Assembly (NCBI GenBank): GCA_017506865.1
Contig: JAFCMP010000072.1
Coordinates: forward strand, 186,001 to 250,000
Reading direction: 5' to 3'
Length of the DNA stretch: 64,000 bases
Source of the DNA: Tribonema minus
Taxonomy: Eukaryota > Sar > Xanthophyceae > Tribonematales > Tribonemataceae
This document shows, one piece after another, positions 48,020 through 59,700 of the stretch. The notes beneath the pieces were generated by a model. The model was not told where the DNA came from, did not search any database, and saw only the letters and a program-made list of their open reading frames with translations. Each line of letters starts with the position of its first letter. Position 1 is the stretch's first letter. Both the position numbers and the translations under genes were made by a program.

Positions 48020-49427
48020 TAGACCCTGAGTGCGCCATAATGGCTTTGACTGCACGAAGCTGCGCACACAGCGAGCAGCCCAGTCGCTCTGCCAAGCAGG
48101 CACTGAGCAGGCGATAGGGCGCTATTGAAGTTTCTGATGTACAGTCCACGCGTCCTTGCGACGCAGACAGCGCCAACGATGGCACATTATCCAACGGAAA
48201 CCTTGTGTGATCAAAAGAGGGCCCTTGTTAGATACAGGGCAGGCTCGGGGTAAACGGTCCAGATACAGAGGCTGCTTCTCCAGCAGAGGCTTTACTTTCT
48301 TCCATCACATACAGCACACGATGAGCGAGGCGCTGGGCAATCGTGTTGCCACAGCCCTGTCCCCATTAACCATTGCATGGTGCCAACATTATGAATGATT
48401 ATGCAAATCATGAGCATGTCACTTGTGGCAGCCAATGCAGTGTCTCAGTTGCTGCCGTCCCTTGTTGCTATGCTCGCTACCGGCACATGAATTGCGCACC
48501 GTTTGTGAAGAGCGATGTTGTGGGTATCAAGCACACCTCTGCACTTCCGAGGCGCTAACCCTAACTTAGGGTTATGACTTAGGGTTAGGGCCGGAAACCC
48601 TGATCGCAGAGCGTGGTGGTGCTGATGCGCTAAGCGTGGCAGGACGGCTTAATGGCAAGGTAGATGTAATCCCGCAGCATGGGCATAACATGATCTCAAT
48701 GCAACAGGAAACATGAGGTGATGCGCATCTTTCAGATTTTTTTACAGCAAATGTTGAGGTGGTGTCTCTGTGACTTGCTTTAAGCGCAACTTACAAAAGA
48801 GGCTTGTCTGTTTCCGGGTCGCTCGCCCCCCATTCCTTCAGGAGGGGGGTGCTTTCTTGTGTCCATTCAAGTCCACATTGGCGCTGTTGCAAGTTGCGAG
48901 CTACACTCTCTGTAGACAAGCGGTCATCATCAGACCATGTCACCAGAGCTGAGAATGCGCACAAGCATGCCAAGAGCCACCATCAGATACTTACAAGTTC
49001 ATACAAGCGTCGAGTGTATGTACATGGCAATGTAGTGCGCTGCTGTAGCGCTGCGCATTGCAGACAGGCGCTTCAGCTTAGTGCGTGAACCGTGCAATGT
49101 GTGGCAGCATGCCATCATATGCTGGCGCCAAAGACCGCGAGATTGGCCGTGCTATGTACATCAGATCGGGGCCCTGCCATGGTGCTGTGTTCCGTGTCAG
49201 ATCAGGCCTGCCCTGCCATAACAGAAATATACCATACTTTACGCCCGGCAGCAGCAGGACACATCGCCGATGCTGGCGTCTTCTGCAGCACCCACAACGT
49301 TGCCACACCTGCCACAGGCTTTAAAGCACTGCTAGTGTCTGGCGCTGGGCCAAGGCCGTGGCCCATAGCTGCCATTGCGAGAGTGTCCATTACTTCCAGT
49401 CTGACGTCGGTGCTCGTCCCACAGTGT
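48020..49427. other. Convergent intergenic region, propeller gene / F-box gene
   Basis: 1.4 kb between converging 3' ends. It holds a short telomere-like inverted repeat (48555-48590). TGTAA candidates occur on the plus strand near 48665 (about 645 bases after the propeller stop) and on the minus strand near 48993 (about 435 after the F-box gene stop). No gene recognised. Confidence 0.5.
48555..48590. repeat. Interstitial telomere-like repeat, inverted
   Basis: CTAACCCTAA is followed at once by TTAGGGTTA and, after four bases, by TTAGGGTTAGGG. The two strands of a TTAGGG-type repeat therefore meet head to head. Genes lie on both sides, so this is not a chromosome end. Confidence 0.7.
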
Positions 49428-52400
49428 CTAGCGCAGGCGCGCGTTGATGTGACGTGACGCAGACAGGTCAGCTCCCCATGGCGCATTCTTCACGGCCGCC
49501 TCTGCAGCTGGCAGTTCCTCTGTCATGTCTTCCTCAAAGTGCTGCAGCAGCATAGGCGCTGGCTGGAACTGCACACACAAGCAATGGAGACGCTCAGGGT
49601 GAGGCTGGTTTAATGAGGAATAAGACTTGTCGCCAGAGCGCCTGCAAAATGCACTTGCACATGATGTTAAGGGCCATCGTGTCCAGCCCTTGGTTTACAC
49701 ATGATGTCAAGCCCTTGGACCATGTTCATTCGGTGTTATGTAAAGTGCCAACACATGGCATCTGAGCAGCGGGGCCATCCGTAACAAAATCTGGCGGGCG
49801 ACATTTTGACAGCAGAAGCGCTACTGAGGGGTCTGAGGGTTAGGGTTAGGGTTATCGGAGTCCCGCTTTCTGCTGTCGAAACACTGCTCAGCAACCAGAG
49901 CAGCAGTGCATGGAGGAGCTGCAGCCGAGCACTGCAGCCGTGCACGCTGAGACAGACGTGCTGCAGGCGTCAGCAGTGCTCACCTGCACTGCCGAGAGGC
50001 GGCGGCAGAAGAGCTGGCCAAGACCGCTGTTCCTGATGGTCAGGGCCTCCGCTGGCGTGCACGGCGACAGCTGCGCCGGGGTCAGGTGCGCTGGGCCGAC
50101 GATGCCCTCTAGGCCAGATACGTGCTGTAGCGTCCGGTACTGCGAGGGGGGCAGGGGGAGCGAGGGCAGACATGTGATGATGGCGCGTCACAGGCGGGCG
50201 CAAGCGCCATGCGACCAAGTTTTCAGGAAGACACCAGGTCGCACTGTGCTGCACTGAGCAGTGTTTCTTCGCTGTGAACAGTGTTTCTTCTCTGTGAGAA
50301 TACTAGGGCAAGCAAGTGCACTTCTTGCAGCACGATCTGAACATCGCCGCTTTTCAATGCGGTGCGCTTCGCTACGCGTGAGAAGGGAGCAGCGGGCAAC
50401 ATGCGTCAAGCTGCTGCGCACTGCTGCGGCTGCTGCTGCTGCTGGCTCTGGCGCTGCAGACTGTGGCTGGCCACATGGCACGCATTCCACACCAACAGGC
50501 CATCCAGCACAAGGAAAGAGTGGGCGAACTATCAAGGTTGAAGTTGAACGCACAGTTCAAGTGCTGCGAGTGGCAAGCACGCGCGACCGCGAGTCTCAAA
50601 GCTCCAGTCACGCGCTCAACTCCACGCCTGACACAACACACACACGTTAAACAGGTTCGCATCATCGTCACTGACCCTCAGCTGCCCCGGTGCCAACATG
50701 CTGCGCTGCCGCCACGCCACCACCCCCAGCGTGTCGCCGCCAGCGGCGCCGCTGATGCGCACGCACTGCCCGATGCGGAAGTGCTCAGCGCTTGTCGGCG
50801 CTCTCCCCTTCACTGGCTCGCCAAACCTGTGCGCTTCGCACCCCCTGATGGACATTGTGTGGCCGCCCACGGGCCGGGGGCACTCGCGCGCTTTCTGGCG
50901 TTCCTCCCAGTAGCGTGCTCTGTGCGGGCGGAAGGGCGGGCGCGGCGCGAGCGTATGAGCGTCACGCGCCACCATGCGCAGCAACTTGAAGTTCAAACGG
51001 CAGCCCAAAACTGCAGCGTCAACTGGTACATATTGTAGGTTTAGGACTGCGGCCATTACCAGCGAGCGCTGATGAGCAAGCTTGCCCGGTGTTGGTCGTT
51101 GGCTGCTGAAGAAAACACAACTTTAAATTTGCCCATTGTACCCACAGTGCACGGTAGGTATGGTGTGTCTCCAATGAGGACCGGCGTCTTTGTATAGAAG
51201 TAGTCTCCACCCAATGTGTTTTGAAAGAACCTGAAAATGCAATTGAGAGGATTATTATCTCAGTCCAGTGCGTACATGTGGTTTAAAGCAGCAGCAGCTG
51301 AGCGCTGCCAACATTGTGCTCCCGCATGATGCACAAAAGACATGCCACCAAGTGCTGAACTGGCTGCGTCTTGACCCTGCCTTCATGCATGCCCTGCTAG
51401 CTGCACACCCTGCAGCTCGTCTTATTCCGAACACAGTGCCACAGTGTGTGGCTGTTGCACAGCGGCTCGTGTGCCGCGGTCATGTCCAGCATACGCTCAG
51501 CAATCCAGCTGTACTGCACTTAGAGCAGCTGGGTTGGTAACCCGGTTTACACATCAGCCTTGCATGGTGCATTGTCAGGTCAAACGTCGCCCGTAAGACA
51601 TATATTTTGAAGTACTTGTTTTTGAATGTATGATCAAAAGCTGATGACAAGAGGATACGTACTTACCTAGCCCCGCGCGCCCACAAGTATCGGCCTGGCG
51701 ATGGCAGCACCTCTGCATCCTGCTCTATCAGCCGCCACTCGTCCAACTTGACCGCAACGCCATGCCTGCAGCGTTGAAAGGAAGACGGGCAAGCAGCAGT
51801 AGGGGGGGAGCGGGTGAACGTTGGCCATGTCATGCCATGCGCGGGTGGGCCGCAGCGAGCGCCCCTCGTGCGGCGATGCCAGCTTGACGCACCACCATGT
51901 GTCAGCACGGCTCAGTTATACGAGAGCGAGCTGGCGCGCGGCGTCGGCGTCTGATCTCTCGCGTGCGCCGACCACACCACGCCGCAGTAGCGCAGTGCGC
52001 TGCATGCGCCGACGCTGCGCGGCAGTCCGCCCTTGTAGTGCCTTGCTGCCGCCGCAAAACGGAGCGGCCGGTGACGAGCACCTTGACGCCCCCCATCTGC
52101 ACACGCAGCGCCGGATGCATAGCCCTGCGCAAGGCCTGGGACCGCAGCTGCGAACGCATGCCCTCACAACGACCACCGCGTGCCTGCCGCATCGACACTA
52201 GCGAGCGCTGCTGAGCACTGCGGTAAGCACAACGCACAAGGCCAAAGGCGCGCTGCCAGGGCCCTCTGACCCGCCTCTAAGCGTGCATCGCGCTGCGGCC
52301 CGCGCACGAGCAGCAGCGGACGCGTCGCTACGTACCTGATCCCCTGATGGTGGTCGCGCCGCAGCGGCGGCGCCAGCGCCACCAGGTGCGACAGCAGCAC

Positions 52401-55400
52401 CGCGTGCGTCCCGTGCGGCGGCGGTGCGACCAGCGGGTCGGCGATCGGACCGCTCTGATGCAGTGCCTCGAGGTTGGCGGCGTAGCGCAGCCACAGCTGC
52501 GGCAGCGGCAGCGGCGCCGCCAGGCAGCGGCGGACGTGCGCCTCGTCGCCCAGCGCTTCGCCCAAGACGGCCTGCGCGCCGGGGACGTGCAGTGACGCGC
52601 GTGTGTCAATGACAAACTTCAATGATGAACTTTACAAGGTGGGGCGCGCGGCGGTGAAGACGTGCAGAAATGCCCGCTTGCTAGATAGAAATCTGTCGGC
52701 CAGTCGCTGCGCTTAGATCAGGCCGACAGCGGTGACTGAACGCCTCATTGCGTTCGTCCCTAGCAAGATGGCAGTGCACTGCAGTTGCGTGCAGAAAGTG
52801 CCGCACTCTCCAGACACTGCATGAGACACTGCATGAGGTCCCGCACCCAAACAAAAGTGATGCCAGCATATCAAATCTAAGATATTTTGATTGGTTGCTA
52901 TCAATTGCTACATAGTGCAACCATTAAACTGTACAGCATGATGTCATATGCTAATGAGAGCTGCCAGTGTGCATTGCGTCGCGAGGCACTGCCTGGTCGG
53001 GATCTCCACTCCAGCTACACCCCTTGGCCCGCAGGTGCAGAGCGCAACGGTCACTGCCCTCGACGAGTGCGTCAGCCCTCGCCTTCAGCGCACTGCCCCA
53101 AGTACGAACTTCAACAAGTAGCCAAAGCGCGTGTGGATACGCTCAAGGCGTCTGTGCACACAGTGCGTTAGTACAGCTTACTATGTACGGCCGTTGAGCA
53201 TCAGCCACCGCTCGCACCTGGCAACTCAGCTGCCGCCCCCCGGCAAAGGCGTCAATATACACGACAGTTTCGGCGGGCGGCAGCGCTCCGCGCTCCCCCT
53301 CGGGCAGCAGACAGCCCGAAAGAAAGTGTTGCGGCGCGCCGAAGCCGTGCAGCTGCGCGCCGACCCCCGCGCTGCGGCACACCTCGATGTAGAGGATGCT
53401 CAGCGCGATGGGGAGGCCCTGGCGCTGCGACAGCACCTGCGCAGGCGCCAATGCAGGCGCGGTGGTCGGCGCTCAGTACAATGGCATGGAAATGTGTGCT
53501 GCAGGCTGTAGCGTGGTGTGCTGAGAGGACAGTGGCAGCGGGGGGGGGGGGGGGGTGATTGGAGCAGCGGTGAGGTGCAACGTGGTGATTAGGTCAACGG
53601 AATGCAGGCAGCGCGTTGCGAGCGTGACTGCGGCGCGTCGCAGATGTTGAAGAGCTGCTGGTGATGCAAGATTCTCCTGTTGACACTTTATTGCGTGCCA
53701 TTCACCGCTGCCGAGAGTGCTTCCGGCTGCAGCAACAGTGTGGCATGCGCTGTGATGCGAATGTGCTGCCGATGACCATACCTGGGAGAGCAGCGACACC
53801 GCGTTACTAAAACTGCAGCTACTAATCACATGCAAGGCCAATGATGCACCTGGAGGCTACAGCACCTTTCGTTGGCAATCTCTGACACACACAATTCCAG
53901 CTTGACTGATACAAACAAGAGGTATCATACATATTACAGCTACGTCAGAGTGCTCCGCTCGCCTGCCGTGTATGCTTCTGAGCACTGGGGGAGCCTCATG
54001 TGCAATGTCACAAAGGCCGCATGCTCACCGTGTCCATGTAGCTCGCCTCAGGCGTGTAGTACTCCTGTGTCGTCGCGCCCCTGAAGCCCAGCTCATCATA
54101 CAGCACCGCGTTGACGTGACCAAGCATGCTGAGCACTGGCAGGCGCTGGCAGTGCGCCCGCGCTGCGGCGGTGTTGCCCACCCACTGGCCGCCGCTGCCG
54201 CGCGTACCTACGACAGCAATGACAATGATACTATGCTCTTGAATCATATAGAGTAGGTGTTATTGGTGCATAGAAAGGCGCACCCAGCGTATAACGGCAC
54301 GCGCACCCTGGCAGAGGATCCTGGCGCTTGTCGCTGCGCCATGGTAAAAGCCAAGACTGCAATGGCAGTTCTCAGTGACCTGCTAACCTCCTGGCAATTA
54401 GAATATGACCTTCCAACTCCTTAGCAGCATGAATGTCTGCAGGACGTCACGCTATGAAACACGTTGGTGGGACGCTACCTACCATGCTGGTCATCCACCG
54501 GATGCACATGGCAAGGCACCTCATCGGTGTTCATGGACGACACCCAAGGATGACACCACACCAAGGCAGCAGTTGCGGATGCATACATCCTCGCCGCTGC
54601 ATTGATTGCTGCTGCATATACTGCATACACATACCCTCTGATACTGCATATACATACCCTCTGATACGCCCGCACACACCTTGGTCAGCGCGAAGCCACA
54701 CGCGAGTCACAATGTCGCGAATCGCCTCGTCTAGCTGCTCTCTGGTGAACGTCGGGTTGTTGGTGTGGGTGATGAGGAATGCACCGTCCATGGGGGTGAC
54801 ACCCACATCTGCACCCGCCCCCTGTTGTTCCTTCTGCAGCAGCGCCACCCATTTACGTTCTAAGACCTGTGTGGCACGGCAGGAAATGTGGTGTTGTCGA
54901 CCGGTGTAAAGGACGTGTGAGTGCAGAAAGAGGAGTCCTCGGGCATATTGCTGTGTCGTGTTCTAAAGTGCAGGCTGTCGGTTTGCTGTAGCTGAGGATA
55001 AAGGTAATTATATAGGCCATATTGATCTACGTGGCGGACAGGAGAGTGGAGTGACAGGTGTTGTTCGTATGCAGAATGATGAGTTTCCAGAAGGTCAGCA
55101 TCACGACCTTGTGTGAATTGTGGCGCACGTAGGTGCTCGAGCAGCCTACATGTATGAGCGCACATCGAGCGCAGGTACGCAGACTTGGCAGTTTCGCTGG
55201 TGTCGCTCGCAATAATCATCTTCCTCTGCGAGGCAAGCGCATCATATGCATGCAAGGTCTCACGCGCTTGTCAGGCGGACTCACCATGGCAGACACGGAG
55301 GCGAACGCGCGCGACGCCGCCTCCAGCAGATGCAGATCGAACAGCGCGCGCTCGCGCAGCGCGTCCGGCACCACCTCCAGCATGTACGCGCTAGCGCTGG

Positions 55401-56540
55401 CGTGCACGGCGGCGGCATCGACGGTGCCCGCCTGCAGCACCGCCTCGCTCTCATACAGCATTCGCAGGTGCCACAGCAGGCGCAGGGTCTGCTCCGCATC
55501 GTCCAGCGCGCAGATGTTGGGCAGGAGCTCCGTGCTGTCGGGCGCCGCATCCGCGTAGGCCTGCGGAGAGGAAGGAACGCGCCGCGAGTGCAATGCTGAG
55601 CTGAGATCAAACGCGCAGCGAGTGCAAAGCTAAGCAGAGCGGGGGCGACTGAATGGGGGCAGCAGCCGCCCTGACGCGGGGCAAGTGTCGCATCAGTAGA
55701 GGTCGGTGCTTGGTGTACACCATTGTGGAGAGTATCGCGGTCTGGCTGAGGCCTGATATTTACTGAAGGTCGTTGACCACGTCGCCTCAAGTGCCGCACA
55801 ACATATCTGATGTTATCTACATATAACAGCGCTCGAGTAAAGCTGCGGTCTGCTCAAAACGGTGTTCTATGCCTGGTAGAGTAGATGCAGCTGTTGCTAG
55901 CTTTCCGGTTGTGAGATTCTGACATTCCGTTCAGGACAGTAGCTCTGCTGCATCTTTCCCACATACATGCCATGCGCAGCGGCAATCATGCAGACAACTG
56001 TGAACCGCACAAAACTGACACAAGTGTATGTGGGTGGTAGGTACAATCATGTAGTCTGAAGAATACGAGGGCCAAGGCACTTGAATGCCGCTGTTCCCGT
56101 GCCGAGCTGTGTTGAGAAACACATTTCAGAGACCTTCCACAAAGGCTGACACCGCACATATGACTTGCCATACAGCAGCAACGTGTGAAAAACCAGGACA
56201 TGGACTTGTGCCACAGCAAAAGCGAAGCGATTCGCACCTCAAGCAGCTGGATGCACTGTAATTCCACAATAGCCACCCTGACGAGGCGTTTCTTGGCTCC
56301 ATGACCTGTTGGTAGAGTCTGCTGGCAAATTGCTCTTGCCCCCTGCCGCTTCAGTGTCAAAGCGCCCCAAAGCTCATCGTGCGCTGCAGCAGCCCTCAGA
56401 GAGCTGCAGGAACGCGACGCTGCAGCAAGGCTTCTGGCGCCGAGGTACGATAGGACGTGCATGACAGACACGTGCGGCACACGTATGCCGCACCAGACCA
56501 GATGAGAGCAGTCGTCGTCTGAACCGGCGGCGGCGTACAT
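49428..56540 (-). CDS. FBXO21: F-box / SirB1 transglutaminase-like / YccV-like protein
   Basis: Predicted substrate adaptor of an SCF ubiquitin ligase, FBXO21-like. Model (minus, 5' to 3'): 56540-56238, 55560-55285, 54866-54680, 54207-54029, 53436-53218, 52571-52336, 51765-51667, optional 51230-51060, 50826-50676, 50139-49984, 49568-49428; 648 residues without the optional exon, 705 with it. The F-box is at about 18-62 (VMHVLSYLGARSL...ELWGAL). Residues about 230-390 form the SirB1 transglutaminase-like domain (YDELGF, then YYTPEASYMDTVLSQRQGLPIALSILYIEV and FGAPQHFL). Near the C-terminus FRIGQCVRISG...LGVVAWRQR resembles the start of the YccV/hemimethylated-DNA-binding domain, and GLGQLFCRR its end. 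The optional exon keeps phase and has good splice sites, but its codon use is AT-rich and it matches nothing. Shares a 172 bp divergent promoter with the ATXR3-like gene. Confidence 0.78.
49803..49882. repeat. Telomere-like repeat inside a hairpin, intron 10 of the F-box gene
   Basis: Inverted arms of about 18 bases (ATTTTGACAGCAGAAGCG at 49803-49820; CGCTTTCTGCTGTCGAAAC at 49864-49882) enclose GGGTTAGGGTTAGGGTTA at 49837-49854. The arms resemble the TTTGACAGCA words of the foldback element at 28354. Confidence 0.65.
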
Positions 56541-56712
56541 GCTTGATGGATCTAGTAGGGCTTTCTTACAATTGGCGAAAACTGAACTTCAAACTTCAAG
56601 TATATTTTCGCGTGAACAAATTCAAACATTGAATAGTGCAGCTTTGAAAGGAGGACTGCACACCATCCTTGCGAAGGTGATGGCCAAGGTTTGAGCTGGA
56701 CTGTCGAAAACC
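56541..56712. promoter_or_regulatory. Compact bidirectional promoter, FBXO21-like / ATXR3-like
   Basis: 172 bp between divergent start codons must hold both promoters. It contains AACTTCAAACTTCAAG near 56585, an instance of the dispersed ACTTCAA motif. No TATA box seen. Confidence 0.6.
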
Positions 56713-59700
56713 ATGCCAGCCAGAGGCTCGCCCGCCGCGAAGCAGCTGCAGGGAAAGGGCACTGACTCGGATGTTGCCGATAAGCCAGGTGCTTTGGCGC
56801 CTGGAGCAAAGCGTGGCCCATCAAGATATGCCGTGAATGACATAGTGAAGGTGTCAGAAAGGCGGTGGTCAGGATGCAATAAGCCCGAGGCCGTGGCTCG
56901 CATCGTTGCGGTTCACGAGGACTCGGCCAGCTGCGACGTGACCTGGATCCTTGGAGGGGACGAAAATGGAGTGCCGATGAAGTTTCTCACACTCACACAG
57001 CAGGGCGGAGAACCTCGAAGCAAGCGAGCTCGGCGCAGTACAAAGCCGTCAGGCCACCGTGACGATGGAGCGGACGAGGGCAACGAGGACCCAGTCGGAA
57101 GCACTGCTGCAGGGCCAACTGCCTCGCTGCCATGGCTGCAGCCGCAGCTGTTCAAGCAAGTGAGGGACATGCAGAGCCTCCTGGACAAGGTCCTCGCCAA
57201 GGACGCCTACGATTGCTTCAGAGATGGTGACCCAGTCGAGAGGATGCGTCGGCATGACGCCGATGAAGACACAGACAGCGACGACAAGAGTGAACGGCGC
57301 CCAAGCGCGCCATCAGCAGCAACTCTTGCAGGCCCTGGGCCAGCAGGCACTCCAGGCAGCGCCAACGGACTTGCAAACCGGCCCGTAAACCTTCTGCAGA
57401 TCAAAGCCTGCCACGCGGCTGGCGCGTACCTGCCAGATGAGGCCTGGTCCGTCAAGCGCCCCGCCTCCGACCTGGACATCGACGCGCTGCCGCCGCTGCT
57501 CCTCCGCTACGACGCCGTGCAGGCCGACCTCCTGTCGGTCCTGCAACCGATCGCCACGGCGCCGCTCCCCGCTGCCGCCGCGACCGCCGGCGACGACGAC
57601 AGCGCCACCGTCGCCAGCTCCGAGCCGCAGCGCGGCGAGCCACGCTACGAGGCGCGTCGCGTCATGGACTTTGCCATGGACGCGCTGGCCAAGCTGCGCG
57701 CCAGGCACGAGCGCGACGCGGGGGGGACGGCGCTGGCCGACCGCGTGCTGGCGCGCGCGCGCGCGGCCGCCAAGCCCGCCATGCAGCGTGCGAACCCGCG
57801 GCGCGAGGCGCACCCGATGCGCGTGTACAAGCAGTACCTGGAGGAGGAGTACGTGCCGGCGCACGACCTGGCGCCCGAGGACGCTGCCGCAGTCATGAGG
57901 GAGCTGGAGACGTCGCTGCCCGGTGAGTGCAGATTGGCGGTGGTAGCATGTCGCGCCATCTGGATGGACGAGCACGTTCTTTTGTACCCTTGCGTGTGGG
58001 GCAGAGAAAGTGACGACAAGTGGGCTGTTGTGAATATCGCGAGTAACCTGACCTGGGGTGTCGGCTGCTGATATCTGCGCAGCGGCTACAGTGTAAGCGT
58101 GGATTGCTATGCTGGTTGATGCAATGCTATGTGCACCTGATCTCATTTTTCCCGCCTTGTCAGGGCATGCATAGCATCGCTCTCTGTATAGCTTCAAATG
58201 CTGCTGAACACCTTCCAGCAGCAACACGCCGCAGTCGGCTCACCACCAGCGCCACTCACATGCGCATGCGCACCCCACCCCGCAGACGGCTACCACGGCC
58301 AGCCCTACCAGTACGAGGACCACCTCCTCAGCGAGCGCTGGATGCGCCTGCTGGACGAGGAGGAGGGCGGCGGCAGCAGCAGCGGCAGCAGCAGCGGCGG
58401 CGCGCCCGCCGCCGCCGCAACTGGCGCCGCCGCCGCCGCCAGCGACGCCGCCTCCACGCGCGCCCAGGTCTCCGCGCTGCTCGGCCGCATGGTGGGCGAG
58501 GTGGTGGACCGCGTCGCCAACGAGCGCGGCGCGCTAGCGCGCGCGCCGCTGCGGCGCCGCGGCGCCGGCGTCGCGGAGGCGCCCGTGCGCGGCCTGGACT
58601 GCTACACGCGCCACAACGTGGAGCTGGCGCTGGAGGAGGGGATGGGCGCGGCGTGGGCGCGTGCGCACGCGCGCCGCTTCGTCGAGACGGTGCTGCTGCC
58701 CACCATCAACCGCCAGTGCGGTCCGCTGGCGCACTCGATGGAGGCGGCGCTGGGGGAGCTGGCGGGGGAGGGGGCGGCGGCGGGGGGGGAGGTGCAGGGC
58801 GTGGGGGGGGAGGCGGCGGCGGCGGCGCTGCTGCTGCCGGGCCCCGTGGAGGTGCTCGAGGAGGACCGCAGGGCTGCGAAGGCGGTGCTTGAGATTGCCA
58901 GGGTACGTGCTGCTGCGGTAGTTGAGGTGGAGTTGATTGGACCTTGTGTGTTGCATGCTTGTCACAGAGAGCATGCAGCTCATATACAAAAAAAAAGCGC
59001 GCGCGGTCTAAGCCGTGACCTGCTGAGCATTGTTGGCGCATGCTCGTTGGTGATTCATTTGTCAAGGACTGGTCTACGTCGGGAGGGCAACACAAATTTC
59101 AGGGCCACTGCTATGTGCTGTGTGCTTTAGGGTGCAAGACAATTTGTAGTTATGTCAATATGTTTGATCACTTACTTGAACATCTGAGCACTTGAAGGCT
59201 GAAGGAATGTCTACAGGTGAAGCTGAATACAGTATCAGCTTGAAGCTCATGCAATGCACGGCTCACAACATGCGTTTCAATGTCTGTTGCCATGGAGCAG
59301 GCTGCGGGCCTGATGAATTTCTTCTGTCACCCTAAGGGAACGGGCGTGATCTGCACCGACCCCATGGGGATCCCTGCTGAAACTTTTGTCAGCATGTACC
59401 TCGGCGAGCTCTATCCGGCATGGCGCTGGTGAGACATTTCTGAAGTTTTTCCAGCAGCCAGTATCTGGTGCAAAGCTGCAATCTTCAACATGTTCATGTG
59501 CTTTGCTAGATTGCGCTTCAAGTATGTGTCTGTGTCACTTTCAAAAGAAAGCAGACATCTAGATGCCCGTGTTGGACATCTAGTGACTGCTTCGTGTGAT
59601 GTTTGCAGGACTGGCATTTGTAGAATGAAATAAATATGCAAGTTGCAAGAGTTGGGTGACTTCGTTTTACCCATCATCCCCATGCCCTACTCCAGCCGGC

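Noticed and set aside
49837-49854. Chromosome end suggested by TTAGGG repeats
   Set aside because: Only three repeats, inside an intron, with genes continuing on both sides.
53770-53815. Small exon (reading SNAVSLLSQ) in the F-box gene
   Set aside because: Phase does not match the preceding exon, and direct joining gives the family-like YMDTVLSQRQGLPIALS.
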